From: Malaya genurostris
Taxonomy: Eukaryota; Arthropoda; Insecta; Diptera; Culicidae
Direction: 5' to 3'
Assembly: GCF_030247185.1 (NCBI RefSeq)
Contig: NC_080571.1
Coordinates: 42,640,002-42,704,001, forward strand
DNA length: 64,000 nt
Every line of letters begins with the position of its first letter. Position 1 is the stretch's first letter. The notes below the pieces were generated by a model that worked only from the letters and a program-made list of their open reading frames with translations, had not been told where the DNA came from and did no database searches. The translations under genes and the position numbers were made by a program. This document shows positions 45,541 to 57,350 of the stretch, in pieces.

Positions 45541-48500
45541 AAGTAAAGTAAGTAAAGTAAGTAAAGTAAGTAAAGTAAGTAAAGTAAGTAAAGTAAGTAA
45601 AGTAAGTAAAGTAAGTAAAGTAAGTAAAGTAAGTAAAGTAAGTAAAGTAAGTAAAGTAAGTAAAGTAAGTAAAGTAAGTAAAGTAAGTAAAGTAAGTAAA
45701 GTAAGTAAAGTAAGTAAAGTAAGTAAAGTAAGTAAAGTAAGTAAAGTAAGTAAAGTAAGTAAAGTAAGTAAAGTAAGTAAAGTAAGTAAAGTAAGTAAAG
45801 TAAGTAAAGTAAGTAAAGTAAGTAAAGTAAGTAAAGTAAGTAAAGTAAGTAAAGTAAGTAAAGTAAGTAAAGTAAGTAAAGTAAGTAAAGTAAGTAAAGT
45901 AAGTAAAGTAAGTAAAGTAAGTAAAGTAAGTAAAGTAAGTAAAGTAAGTAAAGTAAGTAAAGTAAGTAAAGTAAGTAAAGTAAGTAAAGTAAGTAAAGTA
46001 AGTAAAGTAAGTAAAGTAAGTAAAGTAAGTAAAGTAAGTAAAGTAAGTAAAGTAAGTAAAGTAAGTAAAGTAAGTAAAGTAAGTAAAGTAAGTAAAGTAA
46101 GTAAAGTAAGTAAAGTAAGTAAAGTAAGTAAAGTAAGTAAAGTAAGTAAAGTAAGTAAAGTAAGTAAAGTAAGTAAAGTAAGTAAAGTAAGTAAAGTAAG
46201 TAAAGTAAGTAAAGTAAGTAAAGTAAGTAAAGTAAGTAAAGTAAGTAAAGTAAGTAAAGTAAGTAAAGTAAGTAAAGTAAGTAAAGTAAGTAAAGTAAGT
46301 AAAGTAAGTAAAGTAAGTAAAGTAAGTAAAGTAAGTAAAGTAAGTAAAGTAAGTAAAGTAAGTAAAGTAAGTAAAGTAAGTAAAGTAAGTAAAGTAAGTA
46401 AAGTAAGTAAAGTAAGTAAAGTAAGTAAAGTAAGTAAAGTAAGTAAAGTAAGTAAAGTAAGTAAAGTAAGTAAAGTAAGTAAAGTAAGTAAAGTAAGTAA
46501 AGTAAGTAAAGTAAGTAAAGTAAGTAAAGTAAGTAAAGTAAGTAAAGTAAGTAAAGTAAGTAAAGTAAGTAAAGTAAGTAAAGTAAGTAAAGTAAGTAAA
46601 GTAAGTAAAGTAAGTAAAGTAAGTAAAGTAAGTAAAGTAAGTAAAGTAAGTAAAGTAAGTAAAGTAAGTAAAGTAAGTAAAGTAAGTAAAGTAAGTAAAG
46701 TAAGTAAAGTAAGTAAAGTAAGTAAAGTAAGTAAAGTAAGTAAAGTAAGTAAAGTAAGTAAAGTAAGTAAAGTAAGTAAAGTAAGTAAAGTAAGTAAAGT
46801 AAGTAAAGTAAGTAAAGTAAGTAAAGTAAGTAAAGTAAGTAAAGTAAGTAAAGTAAGTAAAGTAAGTAAAGTAAGTAAAGTAAGTAAAGTAAGTAAAGTA
46901 AGTAAAGTAAGTAAAGTAAGTAAAGTAAGTAAAGTAAGTAAAGTAAGTAAAGTAAGTAAAGTAAGTAAAGTAAGTAAAGTAAGTAAAGTAAGTAAAGTAA
47001 GTAAAGTAAGTAAAGTAAGTAAAGTAAGTAAAGTAAGTAAAGTAAGTAAAGTAAGTAAAGTAAGTAAAGTAAGTAAAGTAAGTAAAGTAAGTAAAGTAAG
47101 TAAAGTAAGTAAAGTAAGTAAAGTAAGTAAAGTAAGTAAAGTAAGTAAAGTAAGTAAAGTAAGTAAAGTAAGTAAAGTAAGTAAAGTAAGTAAAGTAAGT
47201 AAAGTAAGTAAAGTAAGTAAAGTAAGTAAAGTAAGTAAAGTAAGTAAAGTAAGTAAAGTAAGTAAAGTAAGTAAAGTAAGTAAAGTAAGTAAAGTAAGTA
47301 AAGTAAGTAAAGTAAGTAAAGTAAGTAAAGTAAGTAAAGTAAGTAAAGTAAGTAAAGTAAGTAAAGTAAGTAAAGTAAGTAAAGTAAGTAAAGTAAGTAA
47401 AGTAAGTAAAGTAAGTAAAGTAAGTAAAGTAAGTAAAGTAAGTAAAGTAAGTAAAGTAAGTAAAGTAAGTAAAGTAAGTAAAGTAAGTAAAGTAAGTAAA
47501 GTAAGTAAAGTAAGTAAAGTAAGTAAAGTAAGTAAAGTAAGTAAAGTAAGTAAAGTAAGTAAAGTAAGTAAAGTAAGTAAAGTAAGTAAAGTAAGTAAAG
47601 TAAGTAAAGTAAGTAAAGTAAGTAAAGTAAGTAAAGTAAGTAAAGTAAGTAAAGTAAGTAAAGTAAGTAAAGTAAGTAAAGTAAGTAAAGTAAGTAAAGT
47701 AAGTAAAGTAAGTAAAGTAAGTAAAGTAAGTAAAGTAAGTAAAGTAAGTAAAGTAAGTAAAGTAAGTAAAGTAAGTAAAGTAAGTAAAGTAAGTAAAGTA
47801 AGTAAAGTAAGTAAAGTAAGTAAAGTAAGTAAAGTAAGTAAAGTAAGTAAAGTAAGTAAAGTAAGTAAAGTAAGTAAAGTAAGTAAAGTAAGTAAAGTAA
47901 GTAAAGTAAGTAAAGTAAGTAAAGTAAGTAAAGTAAGTAAAGTAAGTAAAGTAAGTAAAGTAAGTAAAGTAAGTAAAGTAAGTAAAGTAAGTAAAGTAAG
48001 TAAAGTAAGTAAAGTAAGTAAAGTAAGTAAAGTAAGTAAAGTAAGTAAAGTAAGTAAAGTAAGTAAAGTAAGTAAAGTAAGTAAAGTAAGTAAAGTAAGT
48101 AAAGTAAGTAAAGTAAGTAAAGTAAGTAAAGTAAGTAAAGTAAGTAAAGTAAGTAAAGTAAGTAAAGTAAGTAAAGTAAGTAAAGTAAGTAAAGTAAGTA
48201 AAGTAAGTAAAGTAAGTAAAGTAAGTAAAGTAAGTAAAGTAAGTAAAGTAAGTAAAGTAAGTAAAGTAAGTAAAGTAAGTAAAGTAAGTAAAGTAAGTAA
48301 AGTAAGTAAAGTAAGTAAAGTAAGTAAAGTAAGTAAAGTAAGTAAAGTAAGTAAAGTAAGTAAAGTAAGTAAAGTAAGTAAAGTAAGTAAAGTAAGTAAA
48401 GTAAGTAAAGTAAGTAAAGTAAGTAAAGTAAGTAAAGTAAGTAAAGTAAGTAAAGTAAGTAAAGTAAGTAAAGTAAGTAAAGTAAGTAAAGTAAGTAAAG

Positions 48501-49995
48501 TAAGTAAAGTAAGTAAAGTAAGTAAAGTAAGTAAAGTAAGTAAAGTAAGTAAAGTAAGTAAAGTAAGTAAAGTAAGTAAAGTAAGTAAAGTAAGTAAAGT
48601 AAGTAAAGTAAGTAAAGTAAGTAAAGTAAGTAAAGTAAGTAAAGTAAGTAAAGTAAGTAAAGTAAGTAAAGTAAGTAAAGTAAGTAAAGTAAGTAAAGTA
48701 AGTAAAGTAAGTAAAGTAAGTAAAGTAAGTAAAGTAAGTAAAGTAAGTAAAGTAAGTAAAGTAAGTAAAGTAAGTAAAGTAAGTAAAGTAAGTAAAGTAA
48801 GTAAAGTAAGTAAAGTAAGTAAAGTAAGTAAAGTAAGTAAAGTAAGTAAAGTAAGTAAAGTAAGTAAAGTAAGTAAAGTAAGTAAAGTAAGTAAAGTAAG
48901 TAAAGTAAGTAAAGTAAGTAAAGTAAGTAAAGTAAGTAAAGTAAGTAAAGTAAGTAAAGTAAGTAAAGTAAGTAAAGTAAGTAAAGTAAGTAAAGTAAGT
49001 AAAGTAAGTAAAGTAAGTAAAGTAAGTAAAGTAAGTAAAGTAAGTAAAGTAAGTAAAGTAAGTAAAGTAAGTAAAGTAAGTAAAGTAAGTAAAGTAAGTA
49101 AAGTAAGTAAAGTAAGTAAAGTAAGTAAAGTAAGTAAAGTAAGTAAAGTAAGTAAAGTAAGTAAAGTAAGTAAAGTAAGTAAAGTAAGTAAAGTAAGTAA
49201 AGTAAGTAAAGTAAGTAAAGTAAGTAAAGTAAGTAAAGTAAGTAAAGTAAGTAAAGTAAGTAAAGTAAGTAAAGTAAGTAAAGTAAGTAAAGTAAGTAAA
49301 GTAAGTAAAGTAAGTAAAGTAAGTAAAGTAAGTAAAGTAAGTAAAGTAAGTAAAGTAAGTAAAGTAAGTAAAGTAAGTAAAGTAAGTAAAGTAAGTAAAG
49401 TAAGTAAAGTAAGTAAAGTAAGTAAAGTAAGTAAAGTAAGTAAAGTAAGTAAAGTAAGTAAAGTAAGTAAAGTAAGTAAAGTAAGTAAAGTAAGTAAAGT
49501 AAGTAAAGTAAGTAAAGTAAGTAAAGTAAGTAAAGTAAGTAAAGTAAGTAAAGTAAGTAAAGTAAGTAAAGTAAGTAAAGTAAGTAAAGTAAGTAAAGTA
49601 AGTAAAGTAAGTAAAGTAAGTAAAGTAAGTAAAGTAAGTAAAGTAAGTAAAGTAAGTAAAGTAAGTAAAGTAAGTAAAGTAAGTAAAGTAAGTAAAGTAA
49701 GTAAAGTAAGTAAAGTAAGTAAAGTAAGTAAAGTAAGTAAAGTAAGTAAAGTAAATAAAGTAAGTAAAGTAAGTAAAGTAAGTAAAGTGAAGTAAGTAAA
49801 GTAAGTAAAGTAAGTAAAGTAAGTAAAGTAAGTAGAGTAAGTAAAGTAAGTAAAGTAAGTAAAGTAAGTAAAGTAAGTAAAGTAAGTAAAGTAAGTAAAG
49901 TAGGTAAAGTAAGTAAAGTAAGTAAAGTAAGTAAAGTAAGTAAAGTAAGTAAAGTAAGTAAAGTAATTAAAGTGAGTAAAGTAAGTAAAGTAAGT
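45541..49995. repeat. 9-bp satellite (AGTAAAGTA)n, right array
   Basis: About 495 units. The first roughly 4.2 kb appear identical unit to unit. Variants cluster in the last 250 bp: AGTAAATAA near 49754, a 4-bp loss near 49789 (AGTGAAGTA), AGTAGAGTA near 49834, GTAGGTAAA near 49903, and AATTAAAGTGAG near 49966. The array then gives way to the 10-mer. Because 9 is divisible by 3, stop-free frames over 1,400 codons long exist here but are meaningless. Confidence 0.98.
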
Positions 49996-50830
49996 CCAGT
50001 CCAGTCTAGTCCAGTCAAGTCCAGTCAAGTCCAGTCAAGTCCAGTCAAGTCCAGTCAAGTCCAGTCAAGTCCAGTCAAGTCCAGTCAAGTCCAGTCAAGT
50101 CCAGTCAAGTCCAGTCAAGTCCAGTCAAGTCCAGTCAAGTCCAGTCAAGTCCAGTCAAGTCCAGTCAAGTCCAGTCAAGTCCAGTCAAGTCCAGTCAAGT
50201 CCAGTCAAGTCCAGTCAAGTCCAGTCAAGTCCAGTCAAGTCCAGTCAAGTCCAGTCAAGTCCAGTCAAGTCCAGTCAAGTCCAGTCAAGTCCAGTCAAGT
50301 CCAGTCAAGTCCAGTCAAGTCCAGTCAAGTCCAGTCAAGTCCAGTCAAGTCCAGTCAAGTCCAGTCAAGTCCAGTCAAGTCCAGTCAAGTCCAGTCAAGT
50401 CCAGTCAAGTCCAGTCAAGTCCAGTCAAGTCCAGTCAAGTCCAGTCAAGTCCAGTCAAGTCCAGTCAAGTCCAGTCAAGTCCAGTCAAGTCCAGTCAAGT
50501 CCAGTCAAGTCCAGTCAAGTCCAGTCAAGTCCAGTCAAGTCCAGTCAAGTCCAGTCAAGTCCAGTCAAGTCCAGTCAAGTCCAGTCAAGTCCAGTCAAGT
50601 CCAGTCAAGTCCAGTCAAGTCCAGTCAAGTCCAGTCAAGTCCAGTCAAGTCCAGTCAAGTCCAGTCAAGTCCAGTCAAGTCCAGTCAAGTCCAGTCAAAT
50701 CCAGTCAAGTCCAGTCAAGTCCAGTCAAGTCCAGTCAAGTCCAGTCAAGTCCAGTCAAGTCCAGTCAAGTCCAGTCAAGTCCAGTCAAGTCCAGTCAAGT
50801 CCAGTCAAGTCCAGTCAAGTTCAGTCAAGT
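49996..50830. repeat. 10-bp satellite (CCAGTCAAGT)n
   Basis: About 83 units of CCAGTCAAGT. It starts through a bridging CCAGTCCAGTCTAGT and ends CAGTCAAGTTCAGTCAAGTC. Only one internal change was seen (CAAAT near 50699). Confidence 0.98.
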
Positions 50831-51231
50831 CTAGTTTTTGTTCCTAGTTTCTAGTTTCTAGTTTCTAGTTTCTAGTTTCTAGTTTCTAGTTTCTAGTTTC
50901 TAGTTTCTAGTTTCTAGTTTCTAGTTTCTAGTTTCTAGTTTCTAGTTTCTAGTTTCTAGTTTCTAGTTTCTAGTTTCTAGTTTCTAGTTTCTAGTTTCTA
51001 GTTTCTAGTTTCTAGTTTCTAGTTTCTAGTTTCTAGTTTCTAGTTTCTAGTTTCTAGTTTCTAGTTTCTAGTTTCTAGTTTCTAGTTTCTAGTTTCTAGT
51101 TTCTAGTTTCTAGTTTCTAGTTTCTAGTTTCTAGTTTCTAGTTTCTAGTTTCTAGTTTCTAGTTTCTAGTTTCTAGTTTCTAGTTTCTAGTTTCTAGTTT
51201 CTAGTTTCTAGTTTCTAGTTTCTAGTTTCTA
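50831..51231. repeat. 7-bp satellite (TTTCTAG)n, left array
   Basis: After a short bridge CTAGTTTTTGTTCCTAG, about 55 identical TTTCTAG units up to the TA at 51230-51231, where a mariner is inserted. Confidence 0.98.
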
Positions 51232-52171
51232 ACGGGTGATTTTTTAAGAGCTTGAGAACTTTTTTAAACAATAAAACGCATAAAATTTGCAAAATCTCAT
51301 CGGTTCTTTATTTTAAATGTTAGATTGGTACATGACATTTACTTTTTGAAGATAATTTCATTTAAATGTTGACCGCGGCTGCGTCTTAGGTGGTCCATTC
51401 GGAAAGTCCAATTTTGGGCAACTTTTTCGAGCATTTCGGCCGGAATAGCCCGAATTTCTTCGGAAATGTTGTCTTCCAAAGCTGGAATAGTTACTGGCTT
51501 ATTTCTGAAGACTTTAGACTTGACGTAGCCCCACAAAAAATAGTCTAAAGGCGTCAAATCGCATGATCTTTGTGGCCAACTTACCGGTCCATTTCTTGAG
51601 ATGAATTGTTCTCCGAAGTTTTCCCTCAAAATGGCCATAGAATCGCGAGCTGTGTGGCATGTAGCGCCATCTTGTTGAAACCACATGTCAACCAAGTTCA
51701 GTTCTTCCATTTTTGGCAACAAAAAGTTTGTTAGCATCGAACGATAGCGATCGCCATTCACTGTAACGTTGCGTCCAACAGCATCTTTGAAAAAATACGG
51801 TCCAATGATTCCACCAGCGTACAAACCACACCAAACAGTGCATTTTTCGGGATGCATGGGCAGTTCTTGAACGGCTTCTGGTTGCTCTTCACTCCAAATG
51901 CGGCAATTTTGCTTATTTACGTAGCCATTCAACCAGAAATGAGCCTCATCGCTGAACCATAAATCGGGCGTAAAGCGCGAAACACATTTCGAACCGAACA
52001 CTGATTTTGGTAATAAAATTCAATGATTTGCAAGCGTTGCTCGTTAGTAAGTCTATTCATGATGAAATGTCAAAGCATACTGAGCAAATAATAATGCATG
52101 AAAATCATAACCTCAAAAAATCTGAGCAAATACTAATGCATGAAAATCCTAACCTCAAAAAAATCACCTTT
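51232..52171 (-). mobile_element. rosa-type (DD41D) mariner inserted in 7-mer satellite
   Basis: A 940-bp element whose ends read ACGGGTGATTTTTTAAGAGC on the left and AAAGGTGATTTTTTTGAGGT as reverse complement on the right. It is flanked by TA (51230-51231, 52172-52173) within TTTCTAG units. Transposase on the minus strand. Confidence 0.88.
51339..52061 (-). pseudogene. rosa-type mariner transposase, N-terminal domain deleted
   Basis: Begins MNRLTNEQRLQIIEFYYQNQ, CSVRNVFRALRP (52061-52000), then jumps, out of frame, straight to LWFSDEAHFWLNGYVNKQN with the first catalytic Asp. About 120 residues (the DNA-binding part) are lost. It continues WFQQDGATCHTARDSM (second Asp) and RSCDLTPLDYFLWGYVKSKV. 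The third Asp is separated from the second by 41 residues, hence DD41D, the rosa-type spacing. The end is RGQHLNEIIFKK. The catalytic part is a clean 210-codon frame, but without the N-terminus it cannot bind its ends. Confidence 0.85.
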
Positions 52172-52870
52172 TAGTTTCTAGTTTCTAGTTTCTAGTTTCT
52201 AGTTTCTAGTTTCTAGTTTCTAGTTTCTAGTTTCTAGTTTCTAGTTTCTAGTTTCTAGTTTCTAGTTTCTAGTTTCTAGTTTCTAGTTTCTAGTTTCTAG
52301 TTTCTAGTTTCTAGTTTCTAGTTTCTAGTTTCTAGTTTCTGGTTTCTAGTTTCAAGTTTCTAGTTTCTAGTTTCTTGATTCTAGTTTCTAGTTTCTAGTT
52401 TCTAGTTTCTAGTTTCTAGTTTCTGGTTTCTAGTTTCTAGTTTCTAGTTTCTAGTTTTTAGTTTCTAGTTTCTAGTTTCTAGTTTCTAGTTTCTAGTTTC
52501 TAGTTTCTAGTTTCTAGTTTCTAGTTTCTAGTTTCTAGTTTCTAGTTTCTAGTTTCTAGTTTCTAGTTTCTAGTTTCTAGTTTCTAGTTTCTAGTTTCTA
52601 GTTTCTAGTTTCTAGTTTCTAGTTTCTAGTTTCTAGTTTCTAGTTTCTAGTTTCTAGTTTCTAGTTTCTAGTTTCTAGTTTCTAGTTTCTAGTTTCTAGT
52701 TTCTAGTTTCTAGTTTCTAGTTTCTAGTTTCTAGTTTCTAGTTTCTAGTTTCTAGTTTCTAGTTTCTAGTTTCTAGTTTCTAGTTTCTAGTTTCTAGTTT
52801 CTAGTTTCTAGTTTCTAGTTTCTAGTTTCTAGTTTCTTGTTTCTAGTTTCTAATTTCTAGTTTATAGTTT
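52172..52870. repeat. 7-bp satellite (TTTCTAG)n, right array
   Basis: About 99 TTTCTAG units. Variants cluster at 52336-52470 (TTTCTGG, TTTCAAG, TTTCTTGA, TTTTTAG) and at the outer edge 52836-52870 (TTTCTTG, TTTCTAA, TTTATAG). Confidence 0.98.
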
Positions 52871-53205
52871 ATCCTTAAATTGAAATATATATTTTTATCT
52901 ATTTGAACAGCATCGTTGAGTTGTAGATGTTCGAAACTTGAGCACTGTTTGCACGGTTTTCGTGTTCGCATTTTGATTCGCACTTCTACATAGAAAACAG
53001 AGACGTAGTCCAGCGTCAAAAATCTCAGAAACAACTTTTCAACCCTCCGTTTACAAGACATCATACTTATTTTTTGATTTTCTCATTTGCTCTTCGGTTA
53101 TTTAAATGGTATCAAAGCTAGAGACGTCAAAATTCGTTAAAATTTTGCTTATGCATCGCTAAAATCCGAACTACTCGCACGCCAAGTAGGTGATAATTTG
53201 CTAAA
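52871..53205. other. Unique flank of satellite block
   Basis: AT-rich. The 73-codon minus-strand frame (52843-53064) has no recognisable content. Confidence 0.4.
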
Positions 53206-53209
53206 AGTT

Positions 53210-53690
53210 GTAAAAATGGAAAGAAATACTGGATCTGGAGAAAATCAAAAGTCGAAGGCGATAAAACGTACAGCTCTTTCAAGCGGAACCCAACGTGTCT
53301 GTTAGAAATATCGCAAGAAATTAGGTTGTGTTGAATTGTGTATCGATTTTATAGAAAGTGGTGACTCCAAAGCGAAACGATAAGCAAAGTAAATCGGTCA
53401 GATGACGATCTGGACTACATGGAATAAAAAGTCCCGGGCCTCCCACAGAAAAGAGAGAGTGCAAGCTTCTAGATAGCCCAATATCAAATTTTATGACAGT
53501 CTATCTACTAGTGTCTAAGTAACAGCTGACCGTGTCAGACGAGTTCTAGTTTTCATCAAGCTGTGGAAAAGCAAAGGTGAAATTGAATTATTTGCGGTAC
53601 GGATTGGTCCACCATCCCCCGTATTCTCCAGATCTGGTCCCCAGAGACTATTATCTGGTTCTAAACCCGAAAAACGTTTCTCCTGGGTGT
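53210..53690 (+). pseudogene. mariner-like transposase remnant
   Basis: An N-terminal trace MERNTGSGENQKSKA is followed by a frame-shifted VSVRNIARKLG-like helix near 53300. A C-terminal trace lies at 53580-53680: YLRYGLVHHPPYSPDLVPRD, YYLVLNPKNV, the third-Asp block of mariner transposases. Everything between, including the other two Asp blocks, is missing or unreadable. Strongly decayed. Confidence 0.6.
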
Positions 53691-53699
53691 CGCTCTAGA

Positions 53700-55800
53700 T
53701 GGAGATTGTACTGAAGAATAAAAACGTTTTCATGGTAAAAATCGACTTTTTCTTTCTTAGGCCCGACTATCAACCAGAGATTGATAAAACAGCACAATTT
53801 TTCCTCAACTAATTTGGTGGGATTTGGCATCTTACCATAACTGAATATAAGCAAAGAGTGAAACGCAGCGCACAGTGTTTTGGCGGATTTAAAAAAACCC
53901 TTCCAACACGTAGACGCTCCAGTTGAACTGGAAGAGTTGAAATAATTTAATTTGTTTAACCATTTTTGAATAGCAACATACTCTAGCCAATTATACCTCT
54001 CTGCCTTTTTATGATTTTTTTTCGCCCATTGTTGAACTTGAGACACATTTGTCAAACTTTTCTCTCACTGGTCCTTAAGCTAGGCATAGCTCTCGAATAA
54101 TTTCAACAGTCGAAAATCGTTCGGTTTCGTAAAGACGATGTCATACACTTTTTCCCATTAGTAGCTACAACTAGTATCTGACCGCTGAAGCGTTTTCACT
54201 CCTTAGAAGCTTCAGCTCTAATCAAGATTCGGTGTGCTGTAAATCACAAATAAAAATGCACAGTTAAGCTACCGGTAGTTTCTCTCGAGCCAGGTGACAA
54301 ACCCGACCGCCCGGATCGTGTTTCAGAGTGTGTTTGTCTGCTGGGGTGTTCGGAGAGGTGTTCGATCCGATAAGCCCTGTTTGGCACCGGTAAAGCCTTC
54401 CCTTTTACCGAGATAAAATCTTCCCCGTTGTTCCTTTTCTTTAGATTTCCGTGTACACTCTCTGCGGTGGTGGTGGTGGTGGTTTTCCATGAGCTCGTAA
54501 GGTTAAACCCACCGAACTCTTGGAATCCGTTTTGTGGAAACATTTGAAATACCTTTTCGATGGTTGACTCGATTTCCGGAGAAAAACACTAGACCGGGAT
54601 TGTGTCAACAAAAGCAGCATTCACTTAGTTTGGTGAGTCTGATTGATCCCCACTCGGCCCACTTGTGACGGAAAGAGGGATTATGCCTAATCATGTTTAA
54701 ACAGCATCTGAATTGAGATGCTATCTTCTCGTTAGCAATCGATTTAGTGCTGGTTTCTTCTGTGGAATCGAATCTCAATGGTCGAAAACAACTGCCAGCT
54801 GTGTTCAACATTCCCAAGAACCGCACTAAAATCTGATGATTCAATTTTTCATGCATTATTACGTCGTTACAATAACAGTACAAACAATAATTACCTTCAA
54901 TTTATTATCCTCCGGTTATATTCCAAAAACCGACTCCACCTCCCGAACCCAACCATCATCAATTCCATCGGAAACGTGCGAATCGATAGCCAAATTCAAT
55001 TTCCAGATTGCACAAAAGTATCGAAACAATCATATTAGTTAGGTCCCGTCCGTACACGTGTGTCCAACTTCGGATGGGAAATCGATACTCTGGATGCTGC
55101 CACCGTTTCGCAGTTATCATTTCGGGTATTGAGCTCCGAACCCCTCGAAAACATTACAATAAACTCGGAACTCGCAACTCCCGGAAAGGCACTTTTGGGG
55201 ATGGCGGCTTACGGAACCCGTTCCTGATATCGGGGGCCTTGTGGTCTGTCTTGTTTCGTGCTTCTGTTCCGCGAAAGAAAATTAAATTCCTTTACACAAA
55301 ACACCGATGCCGTAGGGTGCTACGGGAGGAAAAACAAACAACCTTCATTGGGAAGACAGTACGGGGATGGTATTTGGAACGTAACACACATCCTACAGTT
55401 GGACCCGTCGGGGCTGTTTGAAATAGACATGTTCAAATAATGCGAACCGAAGCGTACTGTTTGTGCCAAAGAAAGCAAAGCATTTCGGTTGAGTTTCAAT
55501 TTTCGAGAATGTTTGTTTTGGAATCACGATGAAAATGATCGCACTCGGTAGCATCGAAGTGAGGCCAGCTTTCAAACAAATCAGGCAGCTACCTCGAACA
55601 TTAATTGTTCGTGCTGTACGTGAATGATCCTAGTTTAAGGTCCTTCCGATGCGTGTTTAAACATGATTTGCAAAAACCCTGCAAATCTACTGCCATATCA
55701 GGACAGTTGTCAATTAATAGGAATCGAAATACTTAATCGGCACCGAAAAATCCAGTATTATCGATTGAGAAACTGAACAATGCACAGTGGATTCACTAAA
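53700..55800. other. Non-coding DNA with GC-richer island
   Basis: 54240-55440 is GC-richer and host-like. No frame (up to 137 codons) carries recognisable content. No RNA gene seen. Confidence 0.45.
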
Positions 55801-55803
55801 ATA

Positions 55804-56698
55804 ACACATGGATCAATAAGTCCCGAGACTAAAGCAGAGATGGCGCTCGTAGTAAACCAGTAACCACGTCTTTCTAGAGTACTAACCTTTGCTTGAAACG
55901 GGTCAAAATTTTAAGTCGATCCGACCAGAAACAGCTGAGTTATCGTGGTTGGAGTAAAGTCGTTTTGTAGTTTGTTTAAAAAATGAAAAAAACCGAGTTT
56001 CGTGTTTTGATAAAACATTGTTTTTTAATGGGTGAAAACACCGTGCAAGCGAAACAATGGATTGAAAAATGTTATCCGCACTCTTGTCCATCAAAAGCAA
56101 CGATTTGTCGGTGGTTCGCCGAGTTTAAACGTGGTCGTACCGACACAAATGACGCGGAACGCTCGGGTAGACCTGTGGAAGCCGTTACACCGGAAAATGT
56201 GAGTGAAGTGACAAAACTTATAATGAAAGATCGTAAAGTGAAGCTCCGTGAGATTGCTGAGATGACACAGATATCATATGGAAGTGTATTTACTATCCTT
56301 CATGAAAAATTGAGCATGAAAAAGGTTTTTTCCATGTGGGTGCCGCGATTGCTTTCGATGGAACACCCTGCACCCTGCCACAAGTCGATGAAAACAATGG
56401 CGAAATTGAACGAATTGGGCTTTGATCTGCTTCCCCACCCCCATACTCGCCAGATTTAGCCCCCAGTGACTACTGGCTCTTTGCTGATCTTAAAAAAATG
56501 CTCCAGGGAAAAAGATTTGACTCAAATGAGGAGGTCATCGCTGAAACTGAAGCTTATTTTGAAGCGAAAGATAATTTTTTTTTATAAACATGGTATTGAA
56601 AAATTGGAAAAACGTTGGAACCATTGTATCACCCTAAAAGGTTTTGCAAAAAAAATGTTGTTTTCATTGTTACTCTCGGGACTTATTGATCCATGTGT
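55804..56698 (+). mobile_element. mariner element, internally deleted
   Basis: The terminal inverted repeats ACACATGGATCAATAAGTCC (left) and the same as reverse complement (right) extend to about 28 bp with one mismatch, flanked by TA at 55802-55803 and 56699-56700. At 895 bp it is a deletion derivative. Confidence 0.9.
55983..56660 (+). pseudogene. mariner transposase with central deletion
   Basis: MKKTEFRVLIKHCFLMGENT, VQAKQWIEKCYPHSCPSKAT and ICRWFAEFKRGRTDTNDAER give an intact N-terminal domain (HTH), followed by VKLREIAEMTQISYGSVFTI (second HTH) and FSMWVPRLLS (linker). It then jumps to EHPAPCHKSMKTMAKLNELG, where the second catalytic Asp block should read HQDNAPCHKS. A frameshift leads to YSPDLAPSDYWLFADLKKML (third Asp), then further frame damage near a poly(T) at 56572-56582. 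The first Asp is deleted and the second is lost, so it cannot transpose. Same subfamily as the mariner at 57109-60106. Confidence 0.88.
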
Positions 56699-56700
56699 TA

Positions 56701-57106
56701 TACCTCGTGATTCAATTACAATAAGAAATGTGTAAAGCCTACTATGATAAAAGTTTATTTCAACAACTTTTTTTCATTAAAAATGCCTTACTCTTCACTA
56801 TAGGGGACTGGGTGTCAATCAAAAAATGTAAAATTAGTCGTGTAAGCTTTTTCTGTCAACATTTTGAACGTTTATAACTCAGTCATTTGCTGATGAATTT
56901 ATAAAGTTTAACTACCAATCGTCTTAGAAACATCTAACTTAATCATATGAGGCATAATGGTTTCGGCATTTCAATAGTAGACAATTGCAAAATCGGTTTG
57001 AACTGACTTCTGTTTTCACGAGCCAATCACAGCTTGCTATAATGATGTCATCCTCCACCGTTCTGGATTGAACGAACTATCGCAGGAATCTATAAGTATC
57101 GACACA
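56701..57106. other. Unclassified AT-rich spacer between two mariners
   Basis: No frame, inverted repeat or RNA motif that I can support. Confidence 0.4.
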
Positions 57107-57350
57107 TAACACATGGGCTGAAAACAAAGAGAACACGATTTTTTTGGCTCAAAATTAACTTTATTCATCAACGTAATCTCCACCAAAAGCAACGCAATCA
57201 TTCCAGCGCCGCTCTATCGTTTCAGTACCACTTTTGTAGAACCATTTATCTTTTGCCTCAAAATAGGCCTCAGTTTCAGCGAAAAGCTCTTCATTCGTGC
57301 GAAAATTTTTACCGGCGAGCACTTTTTTTCAGGTCGGCGAACAGCCAGTA

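Noticed and set aside
45462..50018. Reading frames of more than 1,400 codons on both strands made of three-residue repeats (SKV, LLY, LLT)
   Set aside because: They are forced by a 9-bp tandem repeat whose length is a multiple of three; the encoded strings have no protein meaning.
49972..50847. 291-codon frame of QSSPVKSSQV repeats
   Set aside because: It is the translation of the 10-bp satellite, not a gene.
40952..52870. CRISPR-like repeat array
   Set aside because: Repeats are 7-10 bp, contiguous, without spacers, in a eukaryotic transposon-rich context.
53651..54055. 134-codon minus-strand frame
   Set aside because: No recognisable domain; it overlaps the decayed mariner C-terminus on the other strand.
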